A stretch of 64,000 bases of DNA. Origin: Blautia sp. XA-2221. Lineage in GTDB: Bacteria; Bacillota; Clostridia; Lachnospirales; Lachnospiraceae. Below, piece after piece: positions 47,491 through 57,415 of the stretch. The notes below the pieces were generated by a model, which saw only the letters and a program-made list of their open reading frames with translations, made no database searches and had not been told where the DNA came from. The stretch lies in contig NZ_JAJQXX010000015.1 of assembly GCF_028767025.1 (NCBI RefSeq), positions 1 through 64,000 of the forward strand, written 5' to 3'. The number at the start of each line of letters is the position of its first letter. Position 1 is the stretch's first letter. The position numbers were made by a program, and so were the translations under genes.

Positions 47491-48786
47491 TTGGAATTGA
47501 TGATTTTAGCTACAAAGAACTCGACTCCGATCATTGGTCAGATCTCAGTTGTCATGGGTTGGGTAATGAACGGTATTTACAAATTCCTTGACGGATTGTT
47601 CGGAATCCAGAATCTTGGTCTTTGTATCATTATTTTCAGTATTCTGATCTATCTTTTTATGACTCCTCTTCAGATCAAGCAGCAGAAATTCTCAAAACTG
47701 AGTTCAGTTATGCAGCCGGAGCTGATGAAGATCCAGAAAAAATATCAGAATAAAAGAGATCAGGTTTCCATGCAGAAAATGCAGGAAGAAACCTCAGCAG
47801 TTTACCAGAAATACGGAGTATCCCCTACCGGAAGCTGTGTTCAGCTTTTGATCCAGCTGCCGATCCTGTGGTCTCTGTGGCATGTAATCCAGAATATTCC
47901 TGCCTATGTCGGCAGTGTAAAAAGTGTTCTTGACGGAGTTGCTTCTCAGATTATTGGTATTGGCGGATATACAAATATCCTTCAAAATTTTATTAATGAG
48001 AATAAAATGACCCGTGTAAGACTGATCCTTGACGGTCAGACAGCAACTTCCAACTCAGTTATTGACTTTTTGTATGCACTTTCTCCTTCACAGTGGGAGA
48101 AACTGGCAGATATGAAACAGTTTGCAGGCTTTTCAGATGCAATTAACAGTACAGCAGCAGAAATTTCTCATATGCAGAGCTTTCTGGGGCTGAATATTGC
48201 AGATCAGCCATGGAACTATATTAAAGCTGCATTTGTAGGAGGTTCCATTCTTCTTGCTATTGTAGCAGTTCTGATCCCTGTATGTTCCTGGGGAACTCAG
48301 GTACTGAATCTGAAGCTGATGCCTCAGGCAGCGCCTCAGAATGACAACGGTGCAAACCCAATGGCAAGCTCCATGAAGACCATGAACATGGTAATGCCTC
48401 TTATGTCAGCATTTTTCTGTTTCACTTTCCCGGTAGGTCTTGGTATTTACTGGATTTCCAGTGCTGTTGTAAGAAGTGTTCAGCAGGTGCTTATTAACCG
48501 TCATCTGAACAAGATGGATATTGAAGTTCTGATCAATGAAAACATGAAAAAGATAGAGGAGAAGAGGGCAAAAGCCGGACTTCCGCCTCAGAAGATCACG
48601 AATCAGGCACATCAGAGCGTAAGAAATATCAATAAGATAGACAAAGGAAACAGCGGTTCTCCGGAAGCAGAGCGTGCGAAAAAGGTTGAGGAATCTTACA
48701 AAAAGGCAACGTCTGCAAAACCGGACAGTATTACAGCAAAAGCAAATCTGGTAAGAACCTTTGACGAAAGAAATAAGAAGAAATAG
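47491..48786 (+). CDS. yidC: YidC/Oxa1 family membrane insertase
   Basis: This is a 431-residue insertase. The N-terminus GWVMNGIYKFLDGLFGIQNLGLCIIIFSILIYLFMTPLQIKQQKFSKLSSVMQPEL is the Oxa1 core, followed by QLPILWSLWHVIQ and two further helices up to ~325, then a basic tail. Start is a TTG at 47491, 9 bp after AGGAGG; the first ATG is 9 bp too far downstream. It has no lipobox, unlike Bacillus SpoIIIJ. It inserts small membrane proteins with or without Sec. Residues ~180-220 form an extra loop. Confidence 0.94.
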   Translation: MELMILATKNSTPIIGQISVVMGWVMNGIYKFLDGLFGIQNLGLCIIIFSILIYLFMTPLQIKQQKFSKLSSVMQPELMKIQKKYQNKRDQVSMQKMQEETSAVYQKYGVSPTGSCVQLLIQLPILWSLWHVIQNIPAYVGSVKSVLDGVASQIIGIGGYTNILQNFINENKMTRVRLILDGQTATSNSVIDFLYALSPSQWEKLADMKQFAGFSDAINSTAAEISHMQSFLGLNIADQPWNYIKAAFVGGSILLAIVAVLIPVCSWGTQVLNLKLMPQAAPQNDNGANPMASSMKTMNMVMPLMSAFFCFTFPVGLGIYWISSAVVRSVQQVLINRHLNKMDIEVLINENMKKIEEKRAKAGLPPQKITNQAHQSVRNINKIDKGNSGSPEAERAKKVEESYKKATSAKPDSITAKANLVRTFDERNKKK

Positions 48787-48807
48787 GAAGGAACGGAGGG
48801 GTTCATC

Positions 48808-49734
48808 ATGAATGAGTATGTTCAGTTTTCTGCAAAAACGAAAAATGAAGCAATTACAAAAGCGTGTATTGAACTGGGCGTATCCAGTGATCAGTTGGAC
48901 ATTCAGGTGATTACTGAGGGAAGTACAGGTTTCTTTGGATTTGGAAGCAAGCCGGCTATCATTAAGGTACGTAAGCTTGAGGTTTCTTCCGAGGAAGCAG
49001 AAATTGAAAAAATTGTAGATTCAGTAAAAATTGAATCCTTTAAAGAAGAGAAAAAGGCACCGAAACAGAATTCCAGACCTTCTCACAGAGCAGAAAAGAA
49101 GGACGAGCCTGCAGCTGAGGTTCATGAAGCAGCAAAAGAAAGAGAGCCGAAGCCTGTAAATGAAAGAACTTTTAAAGAAAAGCCTGTAAGAGAGCCAAAA
49201 GAAAAAGTTCAGAGAGAAAAACCTGTAAAGCCGTCCAGAGAGATCGAGGTTCTTTCTGATCCGGAAGAAATCAAAGAAGTCGAAGAGAGAGCGCTTGTAT
49301 TTCTCAGAGAGATATTTTCTTCCATGGAACTGGGAGAGGTTGAGCTTACCTCAAAATATAATACAAAGGACGGCTGTCTGGAAGTGAATTTTGAGGGCCA
49401 GGATATGGGAATCCTGATCGGAAAAAGAGGACAGACCCTTGATTCTCTTCAGTACCTGACAAGTCTTGTTGTAAATAAAGGGAAATCTGCATATATCCGT
49501 GTAAAACTGGATACAGAAGATTACCGCAGAAGAAGAAAAGAAACACTGGAAAATCTGGCAAGAGGAATTGCCTATAAGGTAAAGAAAACCAGAAAACCGG
49601 TTGTTCTAGAACCAATGAATCCTTATGAAAGAAGAATTATCCATTCTGCTCTTCAGGGAAATAAATTTGTAGAGACTGTCAGTGAAGGTGAAGAGCCTTA
49701 CCGTCATGTAGTTGTAAAACTGAAAAGATATTAA
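48808..49734 (+). CDS. khpB: KhpB/Jag RNA-binding protein
   Basis: This is a 308-residue protein with a Jag-N domain (1-50, YVQFSAKTKNEAITKACIELG), a charged Lys/Glu/Pro linker (~70-150), a KH domain with GILIGKRGQTLDSLQYL, and a C-terminal R3H domain (ARGIAYKVKK and PMNPYERRIIHSAL). KhpB pairs with KhpA to bind many mRNAs and affects cell division and envelope growth. It follows yidC by 21 bp. A terminator separates it from mnmE. Confidence 0.95.
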   Translation: MNEYVQFSAKTKNEAITKACIELGVSSDQLDIQVITEGSTGFFGFGSKPAIIKVRKLEVSSEEAEIEKIVDSVKIESFKEEKKAPKQNSRPSHRAEKKDEPAAEVHEAAKEREPKPVNERTFKEKPVREPKEKVQREKPVKPSREIEVLSDPEEIKEVEERALVFLREIFSSMELGEVELTSKYNTKDGCLEVNFEGQDMGILIGKRGQTLDSLQYLTSLVVNKGKSAYIRVKLDTEDYRRRRKETLENLARGIAYKVKKTRKPVVLEPMNPYERRIIHSALQGNKFVETVSEGEEPYRHVVVKLKRY

Positions 49735-49753
49735 GATGAGATACATCTGAACA

Positions 49754-49827
49754 AAAATGTTATTCTGGGTGAAAGCGTGAATAATACGGACTTGACGTAG
49801 GCTTTTTCCCGGAGTAACATTTTTTTA
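49754..49827 (+). terminator. Terminator between khpB and mnmE
   Basis: AAATGTTATTCTGGGTGAAAGC pairs imperfectly with GCTTTTTCCCGGAGTAACATTT, followed by seven T. The inner loop holds a small CGT/ACG pair. It should reduce read-through into mnmE, whose ribosome binding site starts just after. Confidence 0.8.
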
Positions 49828-49845
49828 TATAAAGGAGGATTGCAG

Positions 49846-51219
49846 ATGGAGACAACGATTGCAGCGATTTCCACAGCAATGAGCGCTTCCGGCATCGGAA
49901 TCGTCCGGATCAGCGGAGAAGATGCAATGAATGTAATTTCCAGGATCTACAGGTCAAAGAATGGAAAGAAAAATATAAAGGAAGTAAAAAGCCATACCAT
50001 TCACTACGGATATATCTGTGATGGAGAGGAAACTGTAGATGAAGTTCTGGTAATGGTAATGCGCGGTCCAAAAACATACACAGGAGAAGACACCGTAGAA
50101 ATCGACTGTCACGGCGGTGTGTTTGCCATGAAGAGAGTTCTGGAAACTGTGCTGAAAAACGGGGCTCAGGTGGCAGAACCCGGAGAATTTACAAAACGTG
50201 CTTTTTTGAACGGAAGACTGGATCTTTCTCAGGCAGAGGCGGTTATGGATGTGATCCAGGCAAAAAGTGAGATAGCCCTGAAAAGTTCTGTAGAGCAGCT
50301 GAAGGGATCGGTTCTCCGGGTGATCCGGGAGATCAGGGCAAAGCTGCTTCATCATATTGCATATATAGAAACTGCACTGGATGATCCGGAGCATTTTGAT
50401 CTGGAAGGGTATCCGGATGAACTGATGGAAGTGGTAAAGGAAGAGGCGGAAGAGGTAAAAAAACTTCTGAGATCTGCTGATGACGGAAAAATGATCCAGG
50501 AGGGGATACGCACAGTTATCCTGGGAAAACCAAATGCAGGAAAATCTTCCCTTTTGAATTTTCTTGTAGGAGAGGACCGGGCGATCGTAACAGAAATCGC
50601 AGGAACCACAAGAGATACTCTGGAGGAATATATTTCTCTTCACGGAATCAGTTTAAGAATTATTGATACAGCTGGGATCAGAGAGACAGAAGATATCGTG
50701 GAAAAAATTGGTGTGGAAAAGGCCAGACAAATGGCTGAAAAGGCGGATCTGATCCTGTATGTGGTGGATTCTTCTCAGCCTCTTGATAAAAATGACGAAG
50801 AGATCATGGAACTGCTTCACGGAAGAAAAAGCATTATTATTTATAATAAAACAGACCTTACTCCGGTGGTATCCCCGGAAGTTCTGGAAGAAAAAACAGG
50901 AAAACAGGTGATACCTGTGTCTGTGGTGGAAGAAACAGGAATCGAAAATCTGGAAGCGGCTATTAAAGAAATGTTTTTCCGCGGAGAAATTTCCTTTAAT
51001 GATGAAGTTTATATTACAAACGCACGTCATAAGACTGCCCTGGAAGAGGCGGAAAAAAGCCTTAACATGGTAATGGAAAGTATTGAGGCAGGAATGCCGG
51101 AGGATTTCTTTTCTATTGATCTTATGGGAGCTTACGAAAGCCTTGGAAAGATCATGGGCGAATCCCTTGGAGAAGATCTGGTAAATGAGATATTCAGCAA
51201 GTTCTGTGTAGGAAAATAG
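49846..51219 (+). CDS. mnmE: tRNA modification GTPase MnmE
   Basis: This is a 457-residue protein. The N-terminal formyl-THF-binding domain starts TTIAAISTAMSASGIGIVRISG. The inserted G domain has GKPNAGKSSLLN, DTAGIRETED and NKTD. The C-terminus is CVGK with the catalytic Cys. MnmE with MnmG builds the carboxymethylaminomethyl group on U34 of tRNAs. The ATG at 49846 follows GGAGG by 7 bp; the TTG at 49840 is too close. mnmG starts right after its stop. Confidence 0.97.
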   Translation: METTIAAISTAMSASGIGIVRISGEDAMNVISRIYRSKNGKKNIKEVKSHTIHYGYICDGEETVDEVLVMVMRGPKTYTGEDTVEIDCHGGVFAMKRVLETVLKNGAQVAEPGEFTKRAFLNGRLDLSQAEAVMDVIQAKSEIALKSSVEQLKGSVLRVIREIRAKLLHHIAYIETALDDPEHFDLEGYPDELMEVVKEEAEEVKKLLRSADDGKMIQEGIRTVILGKPNAGKSSLLNFLVGEDRAIVTEIAGTTRDTLEEYISLHGISLRIIDTAGIRETEDIVEKIGVEKARQMAEKADLILYVVDSSQPLDKNDEEIMELLHGRKSIIIYNKTDLTPVVSPEVLEEKTGKQVIPVSVVEETGIENLEAAIKEMFFRGEISFNDEVYITNARHKTALEEAEKSLNMVMESIEAGMPEDFFSIDLMGAYESLGKIMGESLGEDLVNEIFSKFCVGK

Positions 51220-51234
51220 ATGGAGGACAGAGGA

Positions 51235-53124
51235 ATGTGCGCAAAGAGGTTGGAAAAAAATTGTGACATTGTTGTTGTGGGGGCAGGACATGCAGGCTGT
51301 GAAGCAGCTCTTGCAGCAGCAAGGCTTGGATTTGAGACAGTAATGTTTACAGTAAGTGTGGACAGCATTGCCCTTATGCCCTGTAACCCCAACATAGGAG
51401 GAAGCTCCAAGGGACATCTGGTACGGGAGGTGGATGCTCTTGGCGGCGAAATGGGAAAAAATATTGATAAGACCTTTATTCAGTCAAAAATGCTGAATAA
51501 ATCAAAGGGACCTGCAGTTCATTCACTGAGAGCTCAGGCAGACAAACAGGCTTACAGCAATGAAATGCGTAAAACACTGGAAAATCAGGAGCATCTGACT
51601 ATAAGACAGGGGGAAGTAACCCGCCTTCTTACAGAGGAGAACAGGATTACAGGTGTGGAACTTTATTCAGGCGCTGTTTATCACTGCCGTGCTGTGATTC
51701 TCTGTACAGGAACTTATCTGAAATCCCGGTGCATTTACGGAGATGTCAGCGATTATACAGGACCTAACGGACTGCAGGCGGCAAATTATCTGACGGATTC
51801 TCTGAAAGAGCTTGGGGTGGAAATGTTCCGGTTTAAGACAGGAACACCGGCGCGTATTGCAGGAAATACCATTGATTATTCCAAAATGGAAGAACAGTTC
51901 GGAGATGAAAGAGTGGTACCGTTTTCTTTTTCCACAGATCCGGAAACTGTACAGATTCCGCAGAAATCCTGCTGGCTGACTTATACGAATGAAAAGACTC
52001 ATGAGATTATCCGGAATAACCTGGATCGCTCGCCTCTTTATTCAGGTATGATCGAGGGAACAGGGCCAAGATACTGCCCGTCTATTGAGGACAAGGTAGT
52101 ACGCTTTGCTGATAAAAACCGCCATCAGGTATTTATTGAGCCGGAAGGACTTTATACAAATGAAATGTACGTGGGAGGAATGTCCAGTTCTCTTCCGGAA
52201 GATGTTCAGGATGCCATGTATCATTCTGTACCCGGACTGGAACATGCAAAGATCGTAAAAAATGCCTATGCCATTGAATATGACTGCATCAATCCCCGGC
52301 AGCTTTATCCTACACTGGAATTTAAGAATATAAAAGGCCTGTTCAGCGCCGGCCAGTTTAACGGAAGTTCCGGATATGAGGAAGCGGCAGCTCAGGGTCT
52401 GGTTGCAGGTATCAATGCAGCGCTGAAGCTGCAAGGAAAAGAAATGCTGGTTCTGGACCGCTCAGAGGCTTACATAGGCGTTCTCATTGATGATCTTGTA
52501 ACAAAAGAAAATCATGAACCGTACCGGATGATGACAAGCCGCGCAGAGTACAGACTGCTTCTCAGACAGGACAATGCAGATCTCAGACTTCGCAGAAAGG
52601 GTTATGAAGCCGGACTGATCGATGAGGAAACCTGGCAGAAAACCCTGGAAAAAGAAAAAGCCATAGAAACAGAAATAAAAAGAACCGAACATGTGACGAT
52701 TGGAGGAACTTCTGAGGTTCAGAAGCTTCTTGAGGAAAAAGGAAGCACTCTTCTGAAGTCAGGAACAACCCTTGCAGAGCTGATCCGAAGACCGGAGCTT
52801 ACTTATGACGATCTGGCTGCTGTTGATAAAGACAGACCAGAGCTTCCATGGGATGTAAAGCAGCAGGTAGAGATCAATCTGAAATATGACGGTTACATTA
52901 AACGCCAGATGAAGCAGGTGGAACAGTTTAAAAAGCTGGAGGCAAAAAAGATCCCGGAGGATCTTGATTATGAAAAGGTAGGAAGCCTTCGCATTGAAGC
53001 AAGACAGAAGCTGGAAGCCTACAGACCGGTTTCTATCGGACAGGCGTCCAGGATTTCCGGTGTTTCACCGGCAGACGTATCTGTACTGCTTGTATATCTG
53101 GAACAGTACAGAAAAGGCAGATAA
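51235..53124 (+). CDS. mnmG: tRNA uridine-5-carboxymethylaminomethyl modification enzyme MnmG
   Basis: This is a 629-residue FAD enzyme and partner of MnmE. It has [15 protein letters not shown] for [29 protein letters not shown] and [17 protein letters not shown]. The C-terminal helical domain ([20 protein letters not shown]) binds the tRNA/MnmE. I use the ATG at 51235, 8 bp after GGAGG; an ATG at 51220 directly after the mnmE stop is an alternative that adds five residues. Confidence 0.97.
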   Translation: MCAKRLEKNCDIVVVGAGHAGCEAALAAARLGFETVMFTVSVDSIALMPCNPNIGGSSKGHLVREVDALGGEMGKNIDKTFIQSKMLNKSKGPAVHSLRAQADKQAYSNEMRKTLENQEHLTIRQGEVTRLLTEENRITGVELYSGAVYHCRAVILCTGTYLKSRCIYGDVSDYTGPNGLQAANYLTDSLKELGVEMFRFKTGTPARIAGNTIDYSKMEEQFGDERVVPFSFSTDPETVQIPQKSCWLTYTNEKTHEIIRNNLDRSPLYSGMIEGTGPRYCPSIEDKVVRFADKNRHQVFIEPEGLYTNEMYVGGMSSSLPEDVQDAMYHSVPGLEHAKIVKNAYAIEYDCINPRQLYPTLEFKNIKGLFSAGQFNGSSGYEEAAAQGLVAGINAALKLQGKEMLVLDRSEAYIGVLIDDLVTKENHEPYRMMTSRAEYRLLLRQDNADLRLRRKGYEAGLIDEETWQKTLEKEKAIETEIKRTEHVTIGGTSEVQKLLEEKGSTLLKSGTTLAELIRRPELTYDDLAAVDKDRPELPWDVKQQVEINLKYDGYIKRQMKQVEQFKKLEAKKIPEDLDYEKVGSLRIEARQKLEAYRPVSIGQASRISGVSPADVSVLLVYLEQYRKGR

Positions 53125-53146
53125 GAAAGCAGATAAGGAGAAAATT

Positions 53147-53869
53147 ATGGCATACGATTTAAGTGTACTGGATCAGGGCTGTCAGGAAATGGGAATTGTC
53201 CTGAATGGAGAACAGAAACAGCAGTTTGTGGATTTTTATGAGTATCTTGTAGAAAAGAACAAGGTCATGAACCTGACAGGGATCACAGAATTTCAGGAGG
53301 TGCTTGTAAAACATTTTCTGGACAGTCTTGCCTGCGTAAAAGCAGTTGACATAAAAAAAGTAAAAAGCATTATGGACGTAGGAACAGGGGCTGGATTTCC
53401 GGGAGTGCCTCTGAAGATCGCATTTCCTCATCTGGAAGCCTGCCTTCTGGATTCCCTCAAAAAAAGAGTGAACTTTCTGGAGGAAACTTTTGATATCTTA
53501 AAGCTGACAGACATTACGGCTGTTCATGGAAGAGCAGAAGAATATGCGAAAAACAAAGCCTACAGAGAAAGCTTTGATCTTTGCGTATCAAGAGCAGTTT
53601 CCAATCTGGCTACACTTTCTGAATATTGCCTGCCTTATGTAAAGGTTGGCGGAAGCTTTATTTCCTATAAATCAGGAACTGTTCAGGAAGAAGCAGAGCA
53701 GGCAGAAAAAGCAGTAAAAATTCTCGGAGGAAAAATTAAGGATGTGGTTTATTTCAGCCTTCCGGATTCAGAGATCCAGAGATCTCTGGTGGTAATTGAA
53801 AAAATAAAATCCACACCGGGAAAATATCCCCGAAAGGCAGGAACGCCTCTGAAAGAACCACTTGTATAA
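53147..53869 (+). CDS. rsmG: 16S rRNA (guanine-527 N7)-methyltransferase
   Basis: This 240-residue class I methyltransferase methylates G527 of 16S rRNA with SAM; loss gives low-level streptomycin resistance in other bacteria. It has NKVMNLTGI, IMDVGTGAGFPGVPLKI and SLKKRVNFLEE. The ATG at 53147 follows AAGGAG by 6 bp; the frame is open upstream inside mnmG, but that is not a real start. A hairpin at 53935-53961 ends the origin-side operon. Confidence 0.97.
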   Translation: MAYDLSVLDQGCQEMGIVLNGEQKQQFVDFYEYLVEKNKVMNLTGITEFQEVLVKHFLDSLACVKAVDIKKVKSIMDVGTGAGFPGVPLKIAFPHLEACLLDSLKKRVNFLEETFDILKLTDITAVHGRAEEYAKNKAYRESFDLCVSRAVSNLATLSEYCLPYVKVGGSFISYKSGTVQEEAEQAEKAVKILGGKIKDVVYFSLPDSEIQRSLVVIEKIKSTPGKYPRKAGTPLKEPLV

Positions 53870-53934
53870 TTGGTTTCACAAAATCATCACACAATTCCCC
53901 TACTTTTATCACAACTTTTTCATAGAATATTCAT

Positions 53935-53961
53935 AAGGCGGACAAACACAGAGTCCGCCTT
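53935..53961 (+). terminator. Hairpin downstream of rsmG
   Basis: AAGGCGGAC pairs with GTCCGCCTT (9 bp) around a 9-nt loop. The following sequence has only a short T tract, so termination may be partial. It lies 33 bp before the GTG of the ABC gene. Confidence 0.55.
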
Positions 53962-53993
53962 CAATACAGTCAGGGAAAAAGGAGGAGAATTCA

Positions 53994-55043
53994 GTGATTG
54001 AAGTCAGCAATCTGGTTAAACGGTATGGCGACCATACGGCAGTTGACCACCTTTCTTTTCAGATAGAGAAAGGCAAAATTTATGGATTTCTTGGTCCCAA
54101 CGGCGCAGGAAAATCTACAACAATGAATATGATCACCGGCTATATTGCGTCTACGGAGGGTACAGTAACCATAGACGGACATGATATTCTGGATGAGCCG
54201 GAAAAGGCAAAAAAATGCATCGGTTATCTTCCCGAGCAGCCACCGCTTTATTTCGATATGACCGTTCTGGAATATATGAAATTTGTAGCGGATCTTAAAA
54301 AAATCCCAAAAGACAAGAAAAAAGCCATGATCGAAGAGGTCATGGATATGGTAAAAATTACAGATATGAAAAACCGTCTGATCAAGAACCTTTCCAAAGG
54401 TTATCGTCAGAGGGTAGGGCTTGCCCAGGCAATCCTCGGATATCCGGAGGTTATCATACTGGATGAGCCAACGGTAGGACTTGACCCGAAACAGATCATA
54501 GAGATCAGAGATCTGATCAAAAGTCTGAAAAAAAAGCACACGGTTATTTTAAGCTCTCATATTCTCTCTGAGGTCAGCGCAGTCTGCGATTATGTACTGA
54601 TCATTTCTCACGGAAAGCTTGTGGCAAGCGATACTCCGGATAATCTTGGAAAGCTGGCAGCAGGATCCAATAACCTGAATCTTCTGGTAAAAGGAGAAAA
54701 GAGCCGTATCCGTCAGCTTCTGGAAGAAATTTCCGGAGTAAAAGAAATCTCCATCGAGAAGAAATCAGAACAGGAAGGCTGGAATGTGACTGTTTCCACA
54801 GAAGAAAATACAGATATCCGTGAAGAAGTATTCTTTAAGATGGCGGAAAATCAATATCCGATCCTGGAAATGCAGTCGCAGAAGATTTCTCTGGAAGAGA
54901 TTTTCCTTGAGCTTACAGAGGATAATAAAAAAGATTCTTCTGACACAAATGACCGCATACAGACAGCGGAAGAAGCAGAAGCTGTACTCGGAGATTCAGA
55001 AAACATGACAGAGGAGGCGGATAAACATGACAGCAGTTTATAA
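53994..55043 (+). CDS. ABC transporter ATP-binding protein (GldA-like)
   Basis: This is a 349-residue ATPase. It has Walker A GPNGAGKSTTM, Q-loop region GYLPEQPPLYFDMTV, signature LSKGYRQRVGLAQAILG and Walker B VIILDEPTVGLD. A C-terminal extension of ~110 residues ends in an acidic tail. Start is GTG, after a GGAGGA box. The sequence resembles GldA and related drug/lipid exporters. It pairs with the ABC-2 permease whose start overlaps by 17 bp. Gliding itself is not implied; homologues occur in many non-gliding Firmicutes. Confidence 0.9.
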   Translation: MIEVSNLVKRYGDHTAVDHLSFQIEKGKIYGFLGPNGAGKSTTMNMITGYIASTEGTVTIDGHDILDEPEKAKKCIGYLPEQPPLYFDMTVLEYMKFVADLKKIPKDKKKAMIEEVMDMVKITDMKNRLIKNLSKGYRQRVGLAQAILGYPEVIILDEPTVGLDPKQIIEIRDLIKSLKKKHTVILSSHILSEVSAVCDYVLIISHGKLVASDTPDNLGKLAAGSNNLNLLVKGEKSRIRQLLEEISGVKEISIEKKSEQEGWNVTVSTEENTDIREEVFFKMAENQYPILEMQSQKISLEEIFLELTEDNKKDSSDTNDRIQTAEEAEAVLGDSENMTEEADKHDSSL

Positions 55044-55890
55044 AAGAGAGCTGAGAAGCTATCTTACCTCAATGATTGGATATCTGTTTATCTTTTTTAT
55101 ACTTTTACTGACAGGAATTTATTTTTCTGCCTATCAGCTGGATGCTGCATATCCCAGATTTGAGTACACACTAAGCGCTCTGACCTTTGTATTTCTGATC
55201 AGTGTGCCGATCCTTACTATGAGAACTCTGGCAGAGGAACGGAAACAGAAAACAGACCAGCTTCTTCTTACAGCTCCTGTTTCTGTAGGAAAGATCGTTA
55301 TGGGCAAATATCTTGCTCTGGTAACAATCTTTGCAATTCCCATGGCGATCATTTGCCTGTATCCTCTGGTAATGTCAAAGTTTGGAACTATATCTTTTGG
55401 AACTGCATATACGGGAATCCTTGGATTCTTTCTCCTGGGATGCGCGAACCTCGCCATAGGCGTATTTATTTCTTCTCTTACAGAAAGCCAGGTTATTGCG
55501 GCAGTGCTGACCTTTGTATTTCTGTTTGCATTTTTTATGATGAACGGTATTTCTTCCTTTTTCTCGGAAGGAGCGCTGGCTACCTGCATTACCTTTGGAC
55601 TTCTCATACTGGCGGTGTCGATCATTATTTATACAATGATCAAAAACTTCCTGATCTCTGCAGTGGTCTGTGTGATCGGAGAGGCTGCTCTTGCAGTGGT
55701 TTATGTGGTGAACAGCAGCTTTTTTGCAGGTGGAATCCAGAAAGCTCTTCAGATATTTAACATAAGCGGACATTTTGATAATTTTGCAAATGGTATTTTT
55801 GATGTGAATGGAATCGTATATTTCCTTTCAGTCATTGCAGTATGTATGTTTCTTACTGTTCAGTCCATTGTAAAGAGACGCTGGAATTAA
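55027..55890 (+). CDS. ABC-2 type permease (GldF-like)
   Basis: This is a 287-residue membrane protein with six or more helices. The first is MIGYLFIFFILLLTGIYF, and TLAEERKQKTDQLLLTAPVS is the conserved cytoplasmic loop in this permease group. It should form the membrane part of the exporter with the upstream ATPase. Its start overlaps that gene, showing coupling. The following auxiliary protein starts 13 bp after its stop. The exported substrate is unknown. Confidence 0.88.
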   Translation: MTAVYKRELRSYLTSMIGYLFIFFILLLTGIYFSAYQLDAAYPRFEYTLSALTFVFLISVPILTMRTLAEERKQKTDQLLLTAPVSVGKIVMGKYLALVTIFAIPMAIICLYPLVMSKFGTISFGTAYTGILGFFLLGCANLAIGVFISSLTESQVIAAVLTFVFLFAFFMMNGISSFFSEGALATCITFGLLILAVSIIIYTMIKNFLISAVVCVIGEAALAVVYVVNSSFFAGGIQKALQIFNISGHFDNFANGIFDVNGIVYFLSVIAVCMFLTVQSIVKRRWN

Positions 55891-55903
55891 GGAGGTGGGA
55901 AGA

Positions 55904-57415
55904 GTGGATTTAAAAGAAAAACTGAAAAAAAAGCAGCCGGAAAAGAAAAATAAAGAAACCTCAGAAAAAAAATCTTTTAAAGAAAAAATAAAATCCAGTT
56001 TTAACGGAAAATATATCAAAAACGGTTCCTACAGTATGCTGATCAGTGTGATTTTTATTGTGATCGTACTTGTGATCAATATGATCGTGAATGCTCTGCC
56101 TACAAAGTATTCCGAGATAGACGTCAGCGATCAGAAGCTTTTTAGTATTGGAAAACAGACAGAAGATTTCCTTAAAAAACTGAATAAGGATGTAACTATT
56201 TATCAGATCGCTCAGAGCGGAGCCGAGGATGAAACCGTAAGCAAGCTTCTGAAAAAATATGAGGAAGCATCTGAGCATATTAAAGTAAAAAAGAAGGATC
56301 CTGTTGTAAATCCCAAGTTTACCTCAGAGTATACAGATGCAGAGGTTTCTCCAAACAGCCTGATCGTTGAATGTGGAGAAAGAAGCAAAGTTGTGGATTA
56401 CGGTGAGATTTACGAAACTTCTGTGGATTATAATACTTACAGCTATAAAACCACAGGATTTGACGGAGAAGGTCAGATCACCAGCGCCATTTCCTATGTA
56501 ACCTCAGAAAACCTTCCGATTCTTTATACACTGGACGGGCATGGGGAAAGGGATCTGGATGCCGTTATCCGGGAGGATATTGAAAAGGCAAATATTGAGA
56601 TCCGGTCCCTGAACCTTCTTACAGAAGAACGTGTGCCGGAAGATACGGCCTGCCTGATGATCAATTCACCGGCAACAGATATTTCTGAGGATGAAAAAAA
56701 TGCGATTCTTGAATATCTGGAAAACGGCGGAAAAGCAATGATCTTTTCTGATTACACAGAAAAGCCTATGGAAAATTTTGATGCTGTTCTGGAAAACTAC
56801 GGAGTAGAGCGTACTGACGGAATTGTAATTGAAGGAGATGCGCAGCACTATGCAATGCAGATGCCGTATTATGTTGTTCCTGAAGTAAAAAGTGCAGAGC
56901 CTGTGGCAAATTTTGCATCAGAAAAATATTTTGTCCTTGCGCCATATGCACAGGGTATCCGTAAATTGGACAGTGTAAGAGATACTGTGACAATTGACAG
57001 TATTCTGACAACCTCTGACAGCGCTTATTCAAAGGTGGATCTGACCAGTGAAACTCTGGAAAAATCAGAAGAAGATATTGCAGGGCCTTTTGATCTGGGA
57101 GTAAGTATTACAGAAACTCTTGAAGATGACAGGCAGACACAGATTATTTATTATTCCACAGCAAACCTTATGGACAGCCAGATCAACAGAGCAGTGGCAG
57201 GAGGAAATGAACAGCTTATCATGGAATCTCTGAACTGGATGTGCAGTTCGGATGAAGCAGAGGCGGTTTCTATTCCATCCAAGAGCCTGCAGGTAACTGC
57301 TCTCACACCTACTGCTTATGATGTAAGCTTCTGGAAAATCTGTACCATGGGTCTGATCCCGGGAGCCTTCCTTGTGATCGGATTCTGTGTATGGCTGAAA
57401 AGGAGAAAAGCATAA
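55904..57415 (+). CDS. GldG-like ABC transporter auxiliary protein
   Basis: This is a 503-residue protein. A basic cytoplasmic N-terminus (~1-45) precedes a membrane helix (MLISVIFIVIVLVINMIV). A large external domain (DVSDQKLFSIGKQTEDFLKKL and GHGERDLDAVI, the ABC_transp_aux type) follows, and a C-terminal helix ends WLKRRKA. GldG-type proteins work outside the membrane with GldA/GldF. Start is a GTG 8 bp after GGAGG (55904); an earlier GTG at 55895 overlaps that box. The stop overlaps the next start (TAATG). Confidence 0.88.
   Translation: MDLKEKLKKKQPEKKNKETSEKKSFKEKIKSSFNGKYIKNGSYSMLISVIFIVIVLVINMIVNALPTKYSEIDVSDQKLFSIGKQTEDFLKKLNKDVTIYQIAQSGAEDETVSKLLKKYEEASEHIKVKKKDPVVNPKFTSEYTDAEVSPNSLIVECGERSKVVDYGEIYETSVDYNTYSYKTTGFDGEGQITSAISYVTSENLPILYTLDGHGERDLDAVIREDIEKANIEIRSLNLLTEERVPEDTACLMINSPATDISEDEKNAILEYLENGGKAMIFSDYTEKPMENFDAVLENYGVERTDGIVIEGDAQHYAMQMPYYVVPEVKSAEPVANFASEKYFVLAPYAQGIRKLDSVRDTVTIDSILTTSDSAYSKVDLTSETLEKSEEDIAGPFDLGVSITETLEDDRQTQIIYYSTANLMDSQINRAVAGGNEQLIMESLNWMCSSDEAEAVSIPSKSLQVTALTPTAYDVSFWKICTMGLIPGAFLVIGFCVWLKRRKA

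Noticed and set aside
47484-47590. Alternative ATG near the yidC start
   Set aside because: It is out of frame with yidC, only 2 bp from the ribosome binding site, and gives a short peptide. The TTG at 47491 has proper spacing and frame.
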